Under the pieces are notes generated by a model. It ran no database searches and was not told the DNA's origin. It was given only the letters and a program-made list of their open reading frames with translations. A DNA stretch of 64,000 nt from Lunularia cruciata (taxonomy: Eukaryota; Streptophyta; Marchantiopsida; Lunulariales; Lunulariaceae): NCBI GenBank assembly GCA_948567375.1, contig OX419755.1:73598944-73662943 (forward strand), in the 5' to 3' direction. Shown here piece after piece: positions 1-11,220 of this stretch (its first letter is position 1; every line of letters begins with the position of its first letter). The translations under genes were made by a program, and so were the position numbers.

Positions 1-1042
1 GTTAAGCAACCAAAGTGTAGTTGCCCCAAGAAACATTGTACTTCTTCCCATCTTAGTTTAGGGAACTGTGGAGCTTGGAGTTCTCTACCTCTCTGTCCTA
101 GAGGGCGCAGGACTTCCACCACTTATGCATACATAGCTAAACATTTGAGAGAGAGAATGCATTGGTCCACATTTGGTTCTAAACTAGACACTTGACTGAT
201 ATGATAACTTGCTCAAATTGTCTTCCAAGACACCATTTAGGATTTAGGTTTATAGACCATTGTACCACCAAACCAATCACTCTTTTGGAGCCATATTGCA
301 CTATAAAGATGTTCAAGCTCACATAAGGACCTACTATGTCACCCAATCTGTTTGGGTAAGCACCATGTCATTAACCCACAGATCCCACCACTTGGTACTC
401 AAATTGTAGGTGAGCTGGGAGATCAATTGCTTCTTGTTCCAAAGGATTCTCAAGTGTAGGGAGAAGTAGTTCTTGATCAATTATTGCCGGCGGGTACCAA
501 TTTGAGAACAATTAATTCTAACCCCGGTGACTCAAAGTATGAAAGGTTGGGATGAAAAATTGACAAAGTGGGTAACCAAGGATGGCATGGTGCTAATTTA
601 AGGACAGATGCCTAGTACTTGGTTCAAGGGGGTACCAAAGGTCCATGACAAAGGATAGCATGCCTTGGGTTCAATGACTAAATCCGACTCTCAATTAGAT
701 CCAAACCAATTATTGTAGTTCCAAAAGTTGAGAGTTGTAAGAAGGTGGAGAAGAAGCATGTCCAAGTTTTGAGCCAAGGTCTCCAATAGATGTGCATAGT
801 GTGCAGTTGTGACAAAGAGTGCAACTTAGAGTGATCTTGATCCCTTTCCCTAGATTTTAGAGTGAGTGGTCTTTGTGTCAAGAGATGATGGTAGGAAGAG
901 TAACCAAGGTTTACTAGATGATTTGGGCCAGTTAGTGAAGGTCATGAGTGTAAGGATGGAGGATCAAAGTGCAAACCAATCCATTGACTTAGGAGGAGAA
1001 ATTATTTGCCGACTAGCACGCATGAGCACACAAACATGAGTG
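1..1042. other. unidentified stretch, no gene seen
   Basis: I see no convincing coding region, LTR end or RNA gene here. The only open frames are short and not gene-like. The stretch is probably old repeat sequence or flank, because it abuts an LTR fragment. Confidence 0.4.
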
Positions 1043-1177
1043 TAGCTATGACTAACTTTAGCTAACCATGACTAATATAGAATCATCCTTTATCTCTATA
1101 TAAATAATATCTCTTAAGTACTTGTAATACCAAGCTAAATATCACAATACCACACACATGCACAAATGGGTGTTATA
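1043..1177 (-). repeat. LTR fragment of family 2 gypsy element
   Basis: The sequence closely matches the outer part of the family 2 LTR seen in full at 8837-9503, 15928-16619, 27261-27949 and 34391-35079. It includes the TATA-like ctatataaataat block and the terminal ggtgttata (TGTTACA in intact copies). Only about 135 bp remain, oriented as the 5' end of a minus-strand LTR. The rest of that element is absent, so this is a truncated relic. Confidence 0.8.
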
Positions 1178-1550
1178 GATCAAGCAGACCTGATTGCATA
1201 ATGTTTGCATCTAAGCACATTGCCTAGTCAAGCATGTATAGAACACAAAGTCAGCCTCGTCCTAACTCCTATCCCTTACAATCTTTGGCTTTCTACTTGC
1301 AGTCTCTACTTGATGTCTCTAAGTCTTCACTGCTTGGTAGAATTCCTTCGGTTTCTCCATCCTGTCAATGTGAGTCCATACGGTCTCCTTCTTGAGTATT
1401 TCTCTCCTCACACTCCAATTCTAGACCTCCCTTGATCTTTTCGTTCATCCAAGACCACCTTTCTTTCTCCCTTTTGGTGATCCAAGACCTTCTTTGATTT
1501 CTATTCCTTTCTTCTCTCCTCTCCTTGATGCTCTTCCCTCTCTGCTCTTC
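1178..1550. other. transition into repeat array, no gene
   Basis: This is pyrimidine-rich DNA leading into the tandem array. The short open frames look like by-products of low complexity. I see no motif that I recognise. Confidence 0.35.
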
Positions 1551-2240
1551 CTTCAATTTCTTCCCAAAACCCTCACTGTTCTCCTGCAAACATTTCTCCT
1601 CAAATTTTTTTTTTCAAAATTCCCTATCACTTCTCAAAACTCCTCTGCAGCTTTACTGATCTCTCGAAATACTTACTGTCAAGAACCTCTCTGTCAACCT
1701 TCAATTTCTTCCCGAAACCCTCACTCTTCTCTTGCAAACATTTCTCGTCAAATTTTTTTCTCTTTTGAAAGTTCCATGTCGCTTCTCAAAACTCCTCTCC
1801 AGCTTTACTGATCTCTCTAAAAACTTCCTGCCAAGAATCTCTGTAAACCTTCAATTTCTTCCCAAAACCCTCACTGTTCTCCTACAAAATTTTTTCCTCA
1901 AAACATTTTCTCTTTCAAATATTCCCTATCACTTCCCAAAACTTCTCTCTAGCTTTACTGATCTCAAAACACTTCTTGCCAAGAACCTCTCTATCAACCT
2001 TCAATTCTTCCAGAAACCCTCACTGTTCTCCTGCAAACATTTCTCCTCAAAAAATTTTCTCTTTCCAAAATTCCCTATCACTTCTTGAAACTTCTCTCTA
2101 GCTTTACTGATCTCAAAACACTTCTTGCCAAGAACCCCTTTGTCAACCTTTGATTTCTTCTCAAAACCCTATGTCAATTCCCAAAAACCTTCATGCCAGC
2201 CCTACTGTCTTTCTCAAAACTTTTGCTGACCAAAAACCCC
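1551..2240. repeat. tandem repeat, about 150-bp period
   Basis: A unit beginning ttcaatttcttcccaaaacc recurs near 1551, 1701, 1850, 1999 and (diverged) 2149, giving a period of about 150 bp and four to five units. Each unit is strongly pyrimidine-rich on the plus strand and has sub-blocks such as 'cttctcaaaactcctct' and 'gctttactgatctc'. Open frames here are repeats of the unit and not genes. The array grades into the 101-bp array that follows, which shares the 'cttcccaaaa' and 'caaacatttctcc' blocks, so the two arrays probably have a common origin. Confidence 0.8.
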
Positions 2241-2244
2241 TCCT

Positions 2245-4190
2245 GTGAAACATTTTCCCATCAAATCCCTTTGCCACTTCCCAAAAACCCTATTGCCAAC
2301 CCTCTCATCTTCCAATAATTCTCATTGTAAGAAACTCAACTCCTGGAAAGCATTTCTCCTTCAAAACCTCTTTGCCACTTCCCAAAAACCCTACTGCCAG
2401 CCCTCTCATATTCCGATAATTCTCATTGTAAGAAACTCAACTCCTGGAAAGCATTTCTCCTTCAAAACCCCTTTGCCACTTCCCAAAAACCCTACTGCTA
2501 GCCCTCTCATCTTCCAATAATTCTCACTGTAAGAAACTCAACTCCTGGAAAGCTTTTCCCTTCAAAAACCCTTTGCCACTTCCCAAAAACCCTACTGCCA
2601 GCCCTCTCATCTTCCAATAATTCTCACTGTAAGAAACTCAACTCCTGGAAAGCATTTCTCCTTCAAAACCCCTTTGCCACTTCCCAAAAACCCTACTGCC
2701 AGCCCTCTCATCTTCCGATAATTCTCATTGTAAGAAACTCAACTCCTGGAAACCATTTCTCCTTCAAAAACTCTTTGCCACTACCCAAAAACCGTACTGC
2801 CAGCCCTCTCATCTTCCGATAATTCTCACTGTAAGAAACTCAACTCCTGGAAACCATTTCTTTTTCGAAACCCCTTTGCCACTTCCCAAAACCCTACTGC
2901 CAGCCCTCTCATCTTCCGATAATTCTCATTGTAAGAAACTAAACTCTTGGAAAGCATTTCTCCTTCAAAAACTCTTTGCCAGTTCCCAAAAACCCTACTG
3001 CCAGCCCTCTCATCTTCCGATAATTCTCATTGCAAGAAACTCAACTCTTGGAAAGTATTTCTCCTTCAAAACCCCTTTGCTACTTCCCAAAAACCCTACT
3101 GCCAGCCCTCTTATCTTCCGATAATTCTCATTGTAAGAAACTCAACTCCTGGAAATCATTTCTCCTTCAAAACCCCTTTGCCACTTCCCAAAAACCCTAC
3201 TGCCAGCCCTCTCATCTTTTGATAATTCTCATTGTAAGAAACTCAACTCCTGGAAAGCATTTCTCCTTTGAAACCCCTTTGCCACTTCCCAAAAACCGTA
3301 TTGCTAGCCCTCTCATCTTCCGATAATTCTCACTGTAAGAAACTCAACTCTTGGAAAGCATTTCTCTTTCGAAACCCTTTCCCACTTCCCAAAAACCCTA
3401 CTGCCAGCCCTCTCATCTTCCGAAACTTCTCACTGTAAGAAACTCAACTCCTGGAAACCATTTCTTTTTCGAAACCCCTTTGCCACTTCCCAAAACCCTA
3501 CTGCCAGCCCTCTCATCTTCCGATAATTCTCATTGTAAGAAACTAAACTCTTGGAAAGCATTTCTCCTTCAAAAACTCTTTGCCAGTTCCCAAAAACCCT
3601 ACTGCCAGCCCTCTCATCTTCCGATAATTCTCATTGCAAGAAACTCAACTCTTGGAAAGTATTTCTCCTTCAAAACCCCTTTGCTACTTCCCAAAAACCC
3701 TACTGCCAGCCCTCTTATCTTCCGATAATTCTCATTGTAAGAAACTCAACTCCTGGAAATCATTTCTCCTTCAAAACCCCTTTGCCACTTCCCAAAAACC
3801 CTACTGCCAGCCCTCTCATCTTTTGATAATTCTCATTGTAAGAAACTCAACTCCTGGAAAGCATTTCTCCTTTGAAACCCCTTTGCCACTTCCCAAAAAC
3901 CGTATTGCTAGCCCTCTCATCTTCCGATAATTCTCACTGTAAGAAACTCAACTCTTGGAAAGCATTTCTCTTTCGAAACCCTTTCCCACTTCCCAAAAAC
4001 CCTACTGCCAGCCCTCTCATCTTCCGAAACTTCTCACTGTAAGAAACTCAACTCCTGGAAAATTTTTTCCCTTTGAAACCCCTTTGCCACTTCCCAAAAG
4101 CCCTATTGCCAGCCCTCTCATCTTCCGATAATTCTCACTGTAAGAAACTCAACTCCTGGAAAACATTTCTCCTTTGAAACCCCTTTGCCA
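2245..4190. repeat. tandem repeat, about 101-bp period with a 604-bp higher-order duplication
   Basis: About 19 units of roughly 101 bp, each with 'gccagccctctcatcttcc', 'aattctca.tgtaagaaactc', 'ctggaaa.catttctcc' and 'cccctttgccacttccc'. A block of six units is duplicated. Positions about 2826-3454 match 3430-4058 with no difference I could see, an offset of 604 bp. This points to a recent unequal exchange on top of an older array. The overlapping open frames read the same unit in different frames, so I do not call them genes. The array lies within one arm of an inverted pair of an unknown mobile element; the other arm starts at 4902. Confidence 0.9.
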
Positions 4191-4199
4191 AAAATCCCC

Positions 4200-4644
4200 A
4201 AAACTCCACACTCAACCCTACTGATCTTCCCAAAAATTCTTGCTGTAAAACCTCACAAACATTTCTCTTGAAACCCCATGTCAATTCCCAAAGAACTTCC
4301 TGCCAGCCCTACCGTTTTTCTCGAAACTCTTGCTGACTAAACTTCACAAACATTTTTCCTGAAACCCCTTTGCCACTGCAGCTAACTAAAATACTCTTGA
4401 GACCCTAATAACATAAACAAACTCCAATGGTTAAGTGACGTGCAAATAAACCCCAAGCTTATGTAACATTAAAGAAAATCCACCACTCAATTTCCTCCCT
4501 CCCTTAACACAGAGAAAATCCTTGAGCTTACAGGAACACAAAACAACTACCGGTTTCACCATAACATAAACCTTTGAGTTCACTAACATGAAAAATCACA
4601 CCAAATGGCACCAATACTACGTGTAGATTATTTTCCCGATGACA
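4200..4644 (-). mobile_element. terminal part of unknown repeat H, left arm
   Basis: Read on the minus strand from 4644 inward, this starts TGTCATCgGGAAAATAATC and shares a series of blocks with the plus-strand sequence starting at 4902 (TGTCATCCGGAAAATAATCC). Shared blocks include GTGCCATTTGG, TATGTTATT, and GGGTCTC followed by AGTATTTAG and then GCAG..GCAA.GGGGTTT. The two arms are therefore inverted copies of one family. The left arm continues into the 101-bp and 150-bp arrays, and its far end was not located. It interrupts a chromovirus integrase whose remnant starts at 4645. The class is unknown; a TGT start would fit an LTR. Confidence 0.6.
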
Positions 4645-4901
4645 ACGTTGTCAACACTTTTGTTTCTAGAATCCAACAAGGTGTGGAGCACGCCAAGTAC
4701 AAGATGCAGATCGCCCAAAATTGGCAAAACCAATATGCAGATGCACACCGTCAACACATGGAGTGCAATGTGTGAGATCAAGTCTAGTTGTCAACCATCA
4801 ACCTCAAGTTAGTTGGTCCTCATAAGCTCAGATCTTATTTTATTGGACCTTTCTCCATCCTTTGTTGCATTGGCACTTGGCCTATCACCTTGAGCTACCA
4901 C
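4645..4901 (+). pseudogene. chromovirus integrase C-terminal remnant
   Basis: This is similar throughout to 60965-61221 in the better preserved chromovirus near the right end. It encodes the integrase C-terminal stretch with a recognisable QNWQ.QYADAHR segment, followed by LVGPHKLR and IGPFSIL. Stop codons break it (for example after MECNV). The remnant is cut on both sides by arms of unknown repeat H, at 4644 and 4902. The rest of the same gene resumes near 8396. Confidence 0.7.
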
Positions 4902-5329
4902 TGTCATCCGGAAAATAATCCACGCATACCAATTCGTGCCATTTGGGAGTGAGAGTTTTTTCTTTTTATGTTCCAATGAACTCGGCATTTTTTTATGTTA
5001 TTGCATCTCGTGAGTGTTGTTTATGTCATTGGTAAGTTGGAGATTGTTTTGTGCTGCTGTAAACTCGGGACTTATTTGAGTGTTTTATAAGCTTGAAAGA
5101 GTTTTGAAAGTTGAATAAGCTTAGAAGTTTCTCTTTTGTTCATGAGCTTGGGAGTTCTTTTTTCTATGTTCTTCATAAGCCCAGCTGTATATTGCTCATA
5201 GACCCGGAACTTTTGTTTATGCTACTGGGGTCTCTGAAGTATTTAGTTCTTGGCAGCAGCAAGGGGTTTTGGCTTGGAGAGAATGCCTTGAAGGACAAAA
5301 AAGAGAACAATGGGTTTTAGCTTTGAGAG

Positions 5330-5900
5330 AAAGCCTGAGAAGGACAGAAGGGGAAGGTAGAAAAGGAAAAATGAGACTTAGCACCCAGATAAATGAGATC
5401 TTTAGGAGTTTTGGTTAGCAGTTGGAATAAGACAAGAGGACTGGTCAGCTGAAAAGAAAAGGGGAGTTGGGATCGGGAGAGTCTAGCCAAGGAAAAGATT
5501 TTTTGAGAAGGAGATCAAAGGAGTTAGTGATCGGGACAGAGGGGAAGAGAAGGGACAGGAAAGAGGAAGGTATCGGAGGGGTTTTGGGACACAAAGAAGA
5601 GTGAAGAATCAAAGAGGAGAGACAAGAAGAGTGAAGGATCAACGGGTTTGGACAGAAAGAATGAAGGATCAAAGGGAAAAGGGGAGTGGGTTTTGGTGAA
5701 AGAAGAGAATTTGAAGGAGTAGGGTTTTGGCCTGGGGAGAGCAGGAGAAGGGTTGCTTTGGGTTGCAAGGACAAGGAAAAAAAAAGGGAATAAGGAAGAG
5801 AGTGAAGGTATCAAAGGGGTTTTTTTGAAAGATATTGATCAAAGGGTTTTGAGTTGGAAAGACAGGAGGATCTCAAGGAGGGTTTGATAGAAGAGCGAAG
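5330..5900. repeat. purine-rich degenerate repeat region
   Basis: The plus strand is almost all A and G, with imperfect recurrences of gaaggatcaaaggg and gagaagggacag. It occupies the position in the right arm of repeat H that corresponds to the pyrimidine-rich tandem arrays of the inverted left arm. The minus-strand open frames here are low-complexity and are not called as genes. Confidence 0.6.
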
Positions 5901-8125
5901 GAGGATAAAAGGGGTTTAGGGATGAGGACTTCATCTGGACAGGTTTACGAGCATTCTTTTGGGAACTAGAGGCATTCCTACTGCTCAAGAGGAGAAGGGA
6001 CAATCATTTACAAGGAATGAAATCGGAGCCTAGCTCACACGCTGGGTAGCTGGAATTTGGGGATGCTGATTGTTTTTTCAGCTCAGACACTTTGTTGTCA
6101 TAATTTGAGCTAATGAGGACTTTTCCAGATCCTCTTTTCTACCATGATGTGCTGTAAACTGCCACTTGCAAATATCACTTTGGGTAGGTAGAATACTCTA
6201 TTCCTAGAACTGACGGTGAATTTGCTAAACATCTTCGATGGGAGTCAATAAGCATCATAGTGACCAGCGTGGGAAGGTGCATTCTTGCCTGCACTAAGGC
6301 CACAGCTTAGGAGATGAGCATAGTAGCTACTCAAGTACACAATGATGGCGGGAATACCTACAGCTCCCAAGTCCAGCATGTGTAGGGCTTCTGGAGTGCA
6401 GTGTGTGATGTGGTACAGTGCAATTGGAAACACAGAGGAGGATTTCTTTTCTCTTAGAGGAATCTTCTAAAGAGAGAGGTATCTGTATATAACCCCGAAA
6501 GACGTGGAGCAACTCAACCCTTACTATAAACGTTAGCAAAACAATTGGGTGAATGTTCCATACAAAGAAGTTCCAAGTGGGTGTAACCTCTTCGGCACCA
6601 CCAAAAGGCCAACATGATGCATGTTGTCATTTTTGGTAGCATGCACTGTTGCACCCGTTCCTAGGAGACCTTGAAGACTGAAGAGAGCACATAAGCTACT
6701 CTTACTTATCCTCTGAGAAGACAAAATGTCTAGGAAGATTCTACAAGCTATTTTGGATGCCTAGTATTTTATTGGACAGGTTCAGACTTCATAATGCTTT
6801 GTGCTGCAAGTGAAGGACTGTTGTCGCCGGCTGGGGAAGGACTACTAGACAAACTCTATCAGTTTTGGAGTACATAATCTTTAAGAAAGTTATAGTGGGG
6901 AAAATTCCCAAGTGCGAGGTGAGTTAGGAGGATATTAGAGTTGTTTATATATTAGTTTCTGTTCAGTGGAATCAGTCTATGTAGGGGATAAGCTGGAAAG
7001 GGATTGAGAGGATCATTACTGGTGGTTGCGCAGCAACTGAAGACTTGGAATTGTGCAGGCCGTGATAGTGCAATTATTAGTGTGTCTCATGGGATTTGGC
7101 TGCCATCCAATGCTGGTGGGTGGCTCTTGGTTGGGAAAAAGACAAAGTTTGTGAAGAGAAGAGAATGCTATGGGAATTTTGGAATGAATTGGAAAGGGTT
7201 GGCACAAGTTGTTACAGAAAGCAAAACATTTGAGGAGTTAGTGGGGGAAGCTGACTCGTTGATTTAAACAATGGATTGGGAGAGATTCTGTGTTTTCTTG
7301 GGAACAGAGCATTACTGTCAATTCAGTCCAACAAAAAGAATGTAGATGTGGTTGTTATCATTTGTCTGAACAAGACCTACTTGGAGAGAGTCAAGGAACA
7401 AAGGAGAGTTTTTTTTTTTGAGGATTTGAAGGAGGAACTGAAATTTGAATGAGAGGATGGGATCAAATAGGACTTTTTTGGGAGTGACAATAATATATAT
7501 TGAGGGAGAGGAGAAGTATCAAAGAGAGAAGAGAGGGCTGTGTAGGAAATCCAAGAGACAAGACTTGTACAGGACAGCAGCAGAGGAAGAGAAAACAATT
7601 TGAAGTTGAAGTTGTCTGGACAAAGAGGAGCTTAGACCTTGACAAAGATGGAGGAAGGGAGGAATTTTTGCAGTTGAGTTTGCACCAAATAGAGATAGAG
7701 AAAACCATCAAGAGCCAGACGGGATTGCTGGTGTAGGAGTCTTCTCCAAGTAGTGGTTTGGCGAACATGAAGTTTGTGTTGTGAACTATTGCTCAGAGTT
7801 CTGTTCTGCTTGGTTACATGTTTTATTGCTTGAGTAGTTGTAGAAGCTCAGAGCTGGTCATTGTGTGCTCTAAAACAGTTTGGTCTTCCAAAAGGTGTTT
7901 ATAAATTGCAAGACTTGTCATTGTGATGAATGCTATGATGTCCTAAATGATTGAACCTGTCCATTGAATTCTGAGAAGAGTGTCAAGGAAAATAAGAGAA
8001 CTTTACTTTCTGATCTTCTAGACCGACTTATGCAATTTGGATTCAATTGCTGATCCAATTGTACAGATCTGAGCCAACCACACAAATTGAGGCTATTTTG
8101 TAAACCCCACCATACCAAACTAGTG

Positions 8126-8390
8126 CTACAAATCCACCAAGCCAGACAATACTACACCCAAGAATAATAGACTAGGAACAATAGCTAATAGCACATGAAG
8201 GACAAAAATAATCCAAGAAGCCAACCCAGATAACCATTGATAAGGGTCCACACCCGGGAACAGCCGTAGACAAATTGCCAACAAAAGGGCTGTTGTCATC
8301 AAGTGAAAGAATAGAGCCACGGTCAAGAAAGCTTTTGAGTCACTAACAATGAAGACAACCTAAGCGCAAGCAGCCAGGTGCTTGGTGCAT
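8126..8390 (-). pseudogene. possible captured exon of a membrane protein
   Basis: The minus strand carries a short open frame (about 66 codons from the first ATG, open for roughly 10 codons upstream). It encodes two or three strongly hydrophobic segments separated by a PGVDPYQWL loop. Upstream there is a pyrimidine-containing tract ending in cttag, which could be a 3' splice site. This looks more like a gene exon than retroelement sequence and lies inside unknown repeat H. I do not recognise the protein. Capture of a host gene fragment is an inference, and a chance hydrophobic frame is possible. Confidence 0.25.
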
Positions 8391-8395
8391 TTTCA

Positions 8396-8745
8396 AGAGC
8401 TTACAATCCCCTTACACTGCCACATATGAAGATCCACTTGATGTTTCATGCTTCCTTATTATGCCGATATGCTTCTTGGCCGCCCCACTTCTCTTTTATC
8501 CAATAAAGTTGACCTTGTCCAACCCTAGTTGATGAGGTGGAGGAGTATGAGGTCAAATGCATTCCAGAAACGCATCCGTGGTACTTGCCATCCACGTGTG
8601 GAATATCTGGTCCATTAAAAAGGGTACCCACTATACAAGGCAACATGGGAGCCAGTAACCAACTTGACCAACACACTAGTGTTAGTTCAATCTTTTGACC
8701 AACAATTTTGCAATGAGGACGTTGCGTCTTAAAAGGGGAGAGGTC
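8396..8745 (+). pseudogene. chromovirus integrase tail and chromodomain remnant
   Basis: This continues the gene interrupted at 4901. It matches 61220-61546, with the FH.SLLC.YA segment first and then a chromodomain readable around 8580-8690 (VEYLVH, stop, KGYPLYKATWEP). Chromodomains of this type sit at the C-terminus of chromovirus integrases and target integration to chromatin. Frameshifts and in-frame stops show the copy is dead. The chromovirus 3' LTR begins directly after it at 8746. Confidence 0.75.
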
Positions 8746-8836
8746 TATAATACAAGTCTTTAGACATATTACCTTAAGATAAAAATTGGCTTGTTAATAT
8801 CTAGAAGGATGTTGTGTAAAATGGGCTAGTTAGATC

Positions 8837-9503
8837 TGTGAGCCGGTCTGTCTCTCACTCAGGATGAACCTCTGATGGCTATTATGGTAGCGCACCATGG
8901 ACTAAGAAGGCAAGGAACCCAAACTCCATCATACTCCTCCAAGGCTAACACTCCAAGACTCAAGACATTGCTCACTAGAGAACTCAATGAGAGAGAGATA
9001 GTTGCAAATGAAAGGATGATGAGTACCTCCTCACTCCTTGTTTATATACTTGTGAAATAGTTACGTACCAAAGTTACTAGACTAAAAGTCAAGTAAAGTC
9101 AAAAAGTAGAAAGGAATATCCATTCACATGGGCATATTCCCCTAAGCATGTGGTCTTATCTTGACCCAACCACTAAGTCAAGGATTCTTTCACATGGGCT
9201 ATCCTTGGACTAAAGAAGAATCCAAAACAAAAAGGCTTGCGGGCCTAAGAGTTCTCAACTCTTTCCTCAAAGCCAAACACCTAGGAATAATACCAAGTCA
9301 ACACACTAAAATCCAAAATAGTGGTGCTCATCTTTTCTACTTCCTCTAAAGTAAGGTCCCCTCTATCTTAGCTATGACTAATTTTAGCTAACCATGACTA
9401 ATATAGAACCATCCTTTATCTCTATATAAATAATATCTCTTAAGTACTTTTAATACCAAGCTAAATATCACAATACCACACACATGCACAAATGAGTGTT
9501 ACA
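8837..9503 (-). repeat. 3' LTR of family 2 copy 1
   Basis: It runs TGTGAGCCGG to GTGTTACA on the plus strand, that is TGTAACACTC...CGGCTCACA on the minus strand. It is about 25 bp shorter than the 5' LTR: a segment present near 16168-16192 (attaccgtagtaactcaag) is missing between 9075 and 9080. Divergence from the partner LTR suggests moderate age. Confidence 0.9.
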
Positions 9504-9551
9504 TTTACCCCCAGACTAAGTTTTCACTTTGTCCTCAAAGTGAAGGTCTCT

Positions 9552-10445
9552 CTACCTTCTAAGGTACATCTTCAACTTATCATGGTTAATCCTATCAAAG
9601 TGTCTTCCTCCCAACTCCTTGAAATCATAGGTGTAATTTCCCCACACCTTCTCCACTATGAAAGGTCCAAAGTACTTAGGCAAAAACTTCTTTTGCACTC
9701 TCTTGAATTGAATGGAATCAAACAACATTACCCAATCACCTTCCTTGAAAGTCTCCACCTTCTTCTTGCCTTGCTGCTTGTCATAGCTCTCCTTTTGTTT
9801 CCTTTGGGCTTGCTCCACTCGAACCATAGCAACTGCTCTTGCCTCTTTCAACTCCATGAGTTGATCCTTCCTTGACTTCTCTGCATCACCTCCTTGTGCT
9901 TTCTTCAAGCTCCTATGAATGCTTTGGAAGGTAGGAAGATCAAAGTGAATAGGTAAGGTAGACTCAATACCATACACCAATTGAAATGGAGAATATCTGG
10001 TGGGCGTCTTCATGGTTGTCCTATACTCCCACAAAATTGCATGAATCCTCTTTTCCCAATGATGTTTAGCCCCTTCCATTTCTGCATCTTTGGCCAACAT
10101 CATGCACAAGGTCTAATTGGTCCTCTCTGCCAAGCCATTGGAATTTGGCTTATAGGATGTAGTTACTCTATGTGTGATAGAGAAATGTCATAGCATGGCT
10201 GTAGTAATGCTTCTTGTAAACTCTCCTCCTCTATCAGAAACCAACTCCAAAGGGCATCCAAACCTAGTGATAATGTGTTCATAAAGAAATCTACCCACTT
10301 CATCTTCATTCTTGTCCCTCAATGGTCTAGCCTCAATCCACTTGGTAAGGTAATCAGTAACTACCACAATGTACCAATTGTTCCTTGGGGTTCTATTGAG
10401 AGGACCTACAAAATCAATTCCCCACTTCTCAAAAGGTCTTGGCAA
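9552..10445 (-). pseudogene. integrase of family 2 copy 1
   Basis: Frames 10188-10445 and 9552-10109 carry GIDFVGPL (first Asp), VSDRGGEF (second Asp) and the C-terminal domain with GDWVMLFD and FGPFIVEKVW. The region around 10110-10190 holds a stop (after the TNQ-equivalent segment), so the catalytic Glu region is interrupted. It would insert cDNA with a 4-bp stagger, as the GATC duplications show. Confidence 0.85.
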
Positions 10446-10478
10446 TGGAATTGATCTAAGTGGTGGAGTGGATGTAGA

Positions 10479-11204
10479 CTATCTAGCAAAAGCTTGACAA
10501 ACATGACAAGTTTTGCAATAATCAAGACAATCCTTGAAAATCCCTCTCCAATGGTAACTTGTATCTAGAATCTTGAAAGTAGTCACCTTTCCTGCAAAGT
10601 GTCCTCCACATACTAAACCTTCATGAAACTCCTTTATGAGTAGGATAGACTCTTCCTTACCCACTGCTCTTCGAAGTAGACCACCTGCTCCTTGGTGAAA
10701 AAGAATATCCTCAGCCATTGTGTAAGGTCTAGATCTTGCTGCAAGGGCCTTCCTCTCCCTAGCATGCATCCCTTCTGGATAGTTACTTCTTGTCACAAAA
10801 TCCACAATCTCCTTGTACTCCATTGGAACCTCTTGAGTGATTGAGATTGTCATGAGCTCCTCATCCAGGAAGGAATCATCCACTGGCTCATCTCCATCAT
10901 GATCATAGGCTTTAGATAACAAATCAGCATTTGCATGTTTCTTTCCTGGCCTATCCTCAATGGTATAGTCATACTCAGACAAGAGTATCATCCACCTTGC
11001 TAGTCTCCCTTCAACATTAGGCTTGTTGAAGATGTACTTCAAAGCCTTATGATCCGTGACAATGGTGGCTTTCCCTCCAATCAAGTAGTGTCTAAACTTC
11101 TTGAGACCAAAGATCACTGCCAACCCTTCTCTCTCCATGACAGAGTAGTTCTTCTCTGCTGAAACCATCTGCCTACTAGCATAAGCTATTGGATGATCAT
11201 GCAC
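10479..11204 (-). pseudogene. RNase H and integrase zinc-binding region, family 2 copy 1
   Basis: It contains the RNase H motifs YASRQMVSAEKNYSVMEREGL and VTDHKALKYIF, with the last acidic residue in HANADLLS. An HHCC-type segment follows (EGLVCGGHFAG ... CKTCHVC). The first catalytic aspartate of RNase H lies in YTDASNVAIG at the end of the preceding frame. RNase H removes the RNA strand during cDNA synthesis. Confidence 0.85.
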
Positions 11205-11220
11205 ATCTTGGTCTAATTGA

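Larger units (their letters stand above)
4902..8395 (+). mobile_element. unknown repeat H, right arm (about 3.5-kb insertion)
   Basis: The chromovirus gene breaks at 4901 after gagctaccac and resumes around 8396-8401 with cacatatgaagatcc. The intervening 3.5 kb is therefore an insertion. It starts TGTCATCCGG and ends near ccccttaca. The first 400 bp mirror the minus-strand arm ending at 4644. Flanks ctaccac and ctgccac may be a mutated target duplication, but its length is ambiguous. The inside has a purine-rich block at 5330-5900 and another at 7380-7560, which match the strand polarity of the pyrimidine-rich arrays in the left arm. Short open frames at 7004-7267 and 7500-7736 match nothing I recognise. 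I found no reverse transcriptase or transposase motif. Confidence 0.55.

Noticed and set aside
2245-3930. Overlapping open frames of 80-125 codons in the 101-bp array
   Set aside because: They are the same repeat unit read in several frames, with peptides repeating every 33-34 residues. No support for a gene.
2245-4190. Regular repeats with a spacing that could suggest a CRISPR array
   Set aside because: The whole 101-bp unit is repeated with no unique spacers, and the context is plant retroelement DNA. It is a tandem satellite-like array.
5445-5814. Minus-strand Ser/Pro/Leu-rich frames
   Set aside because: They result from a purine-rich plus strand; the composition is low-complexity and there is no family resemblance.
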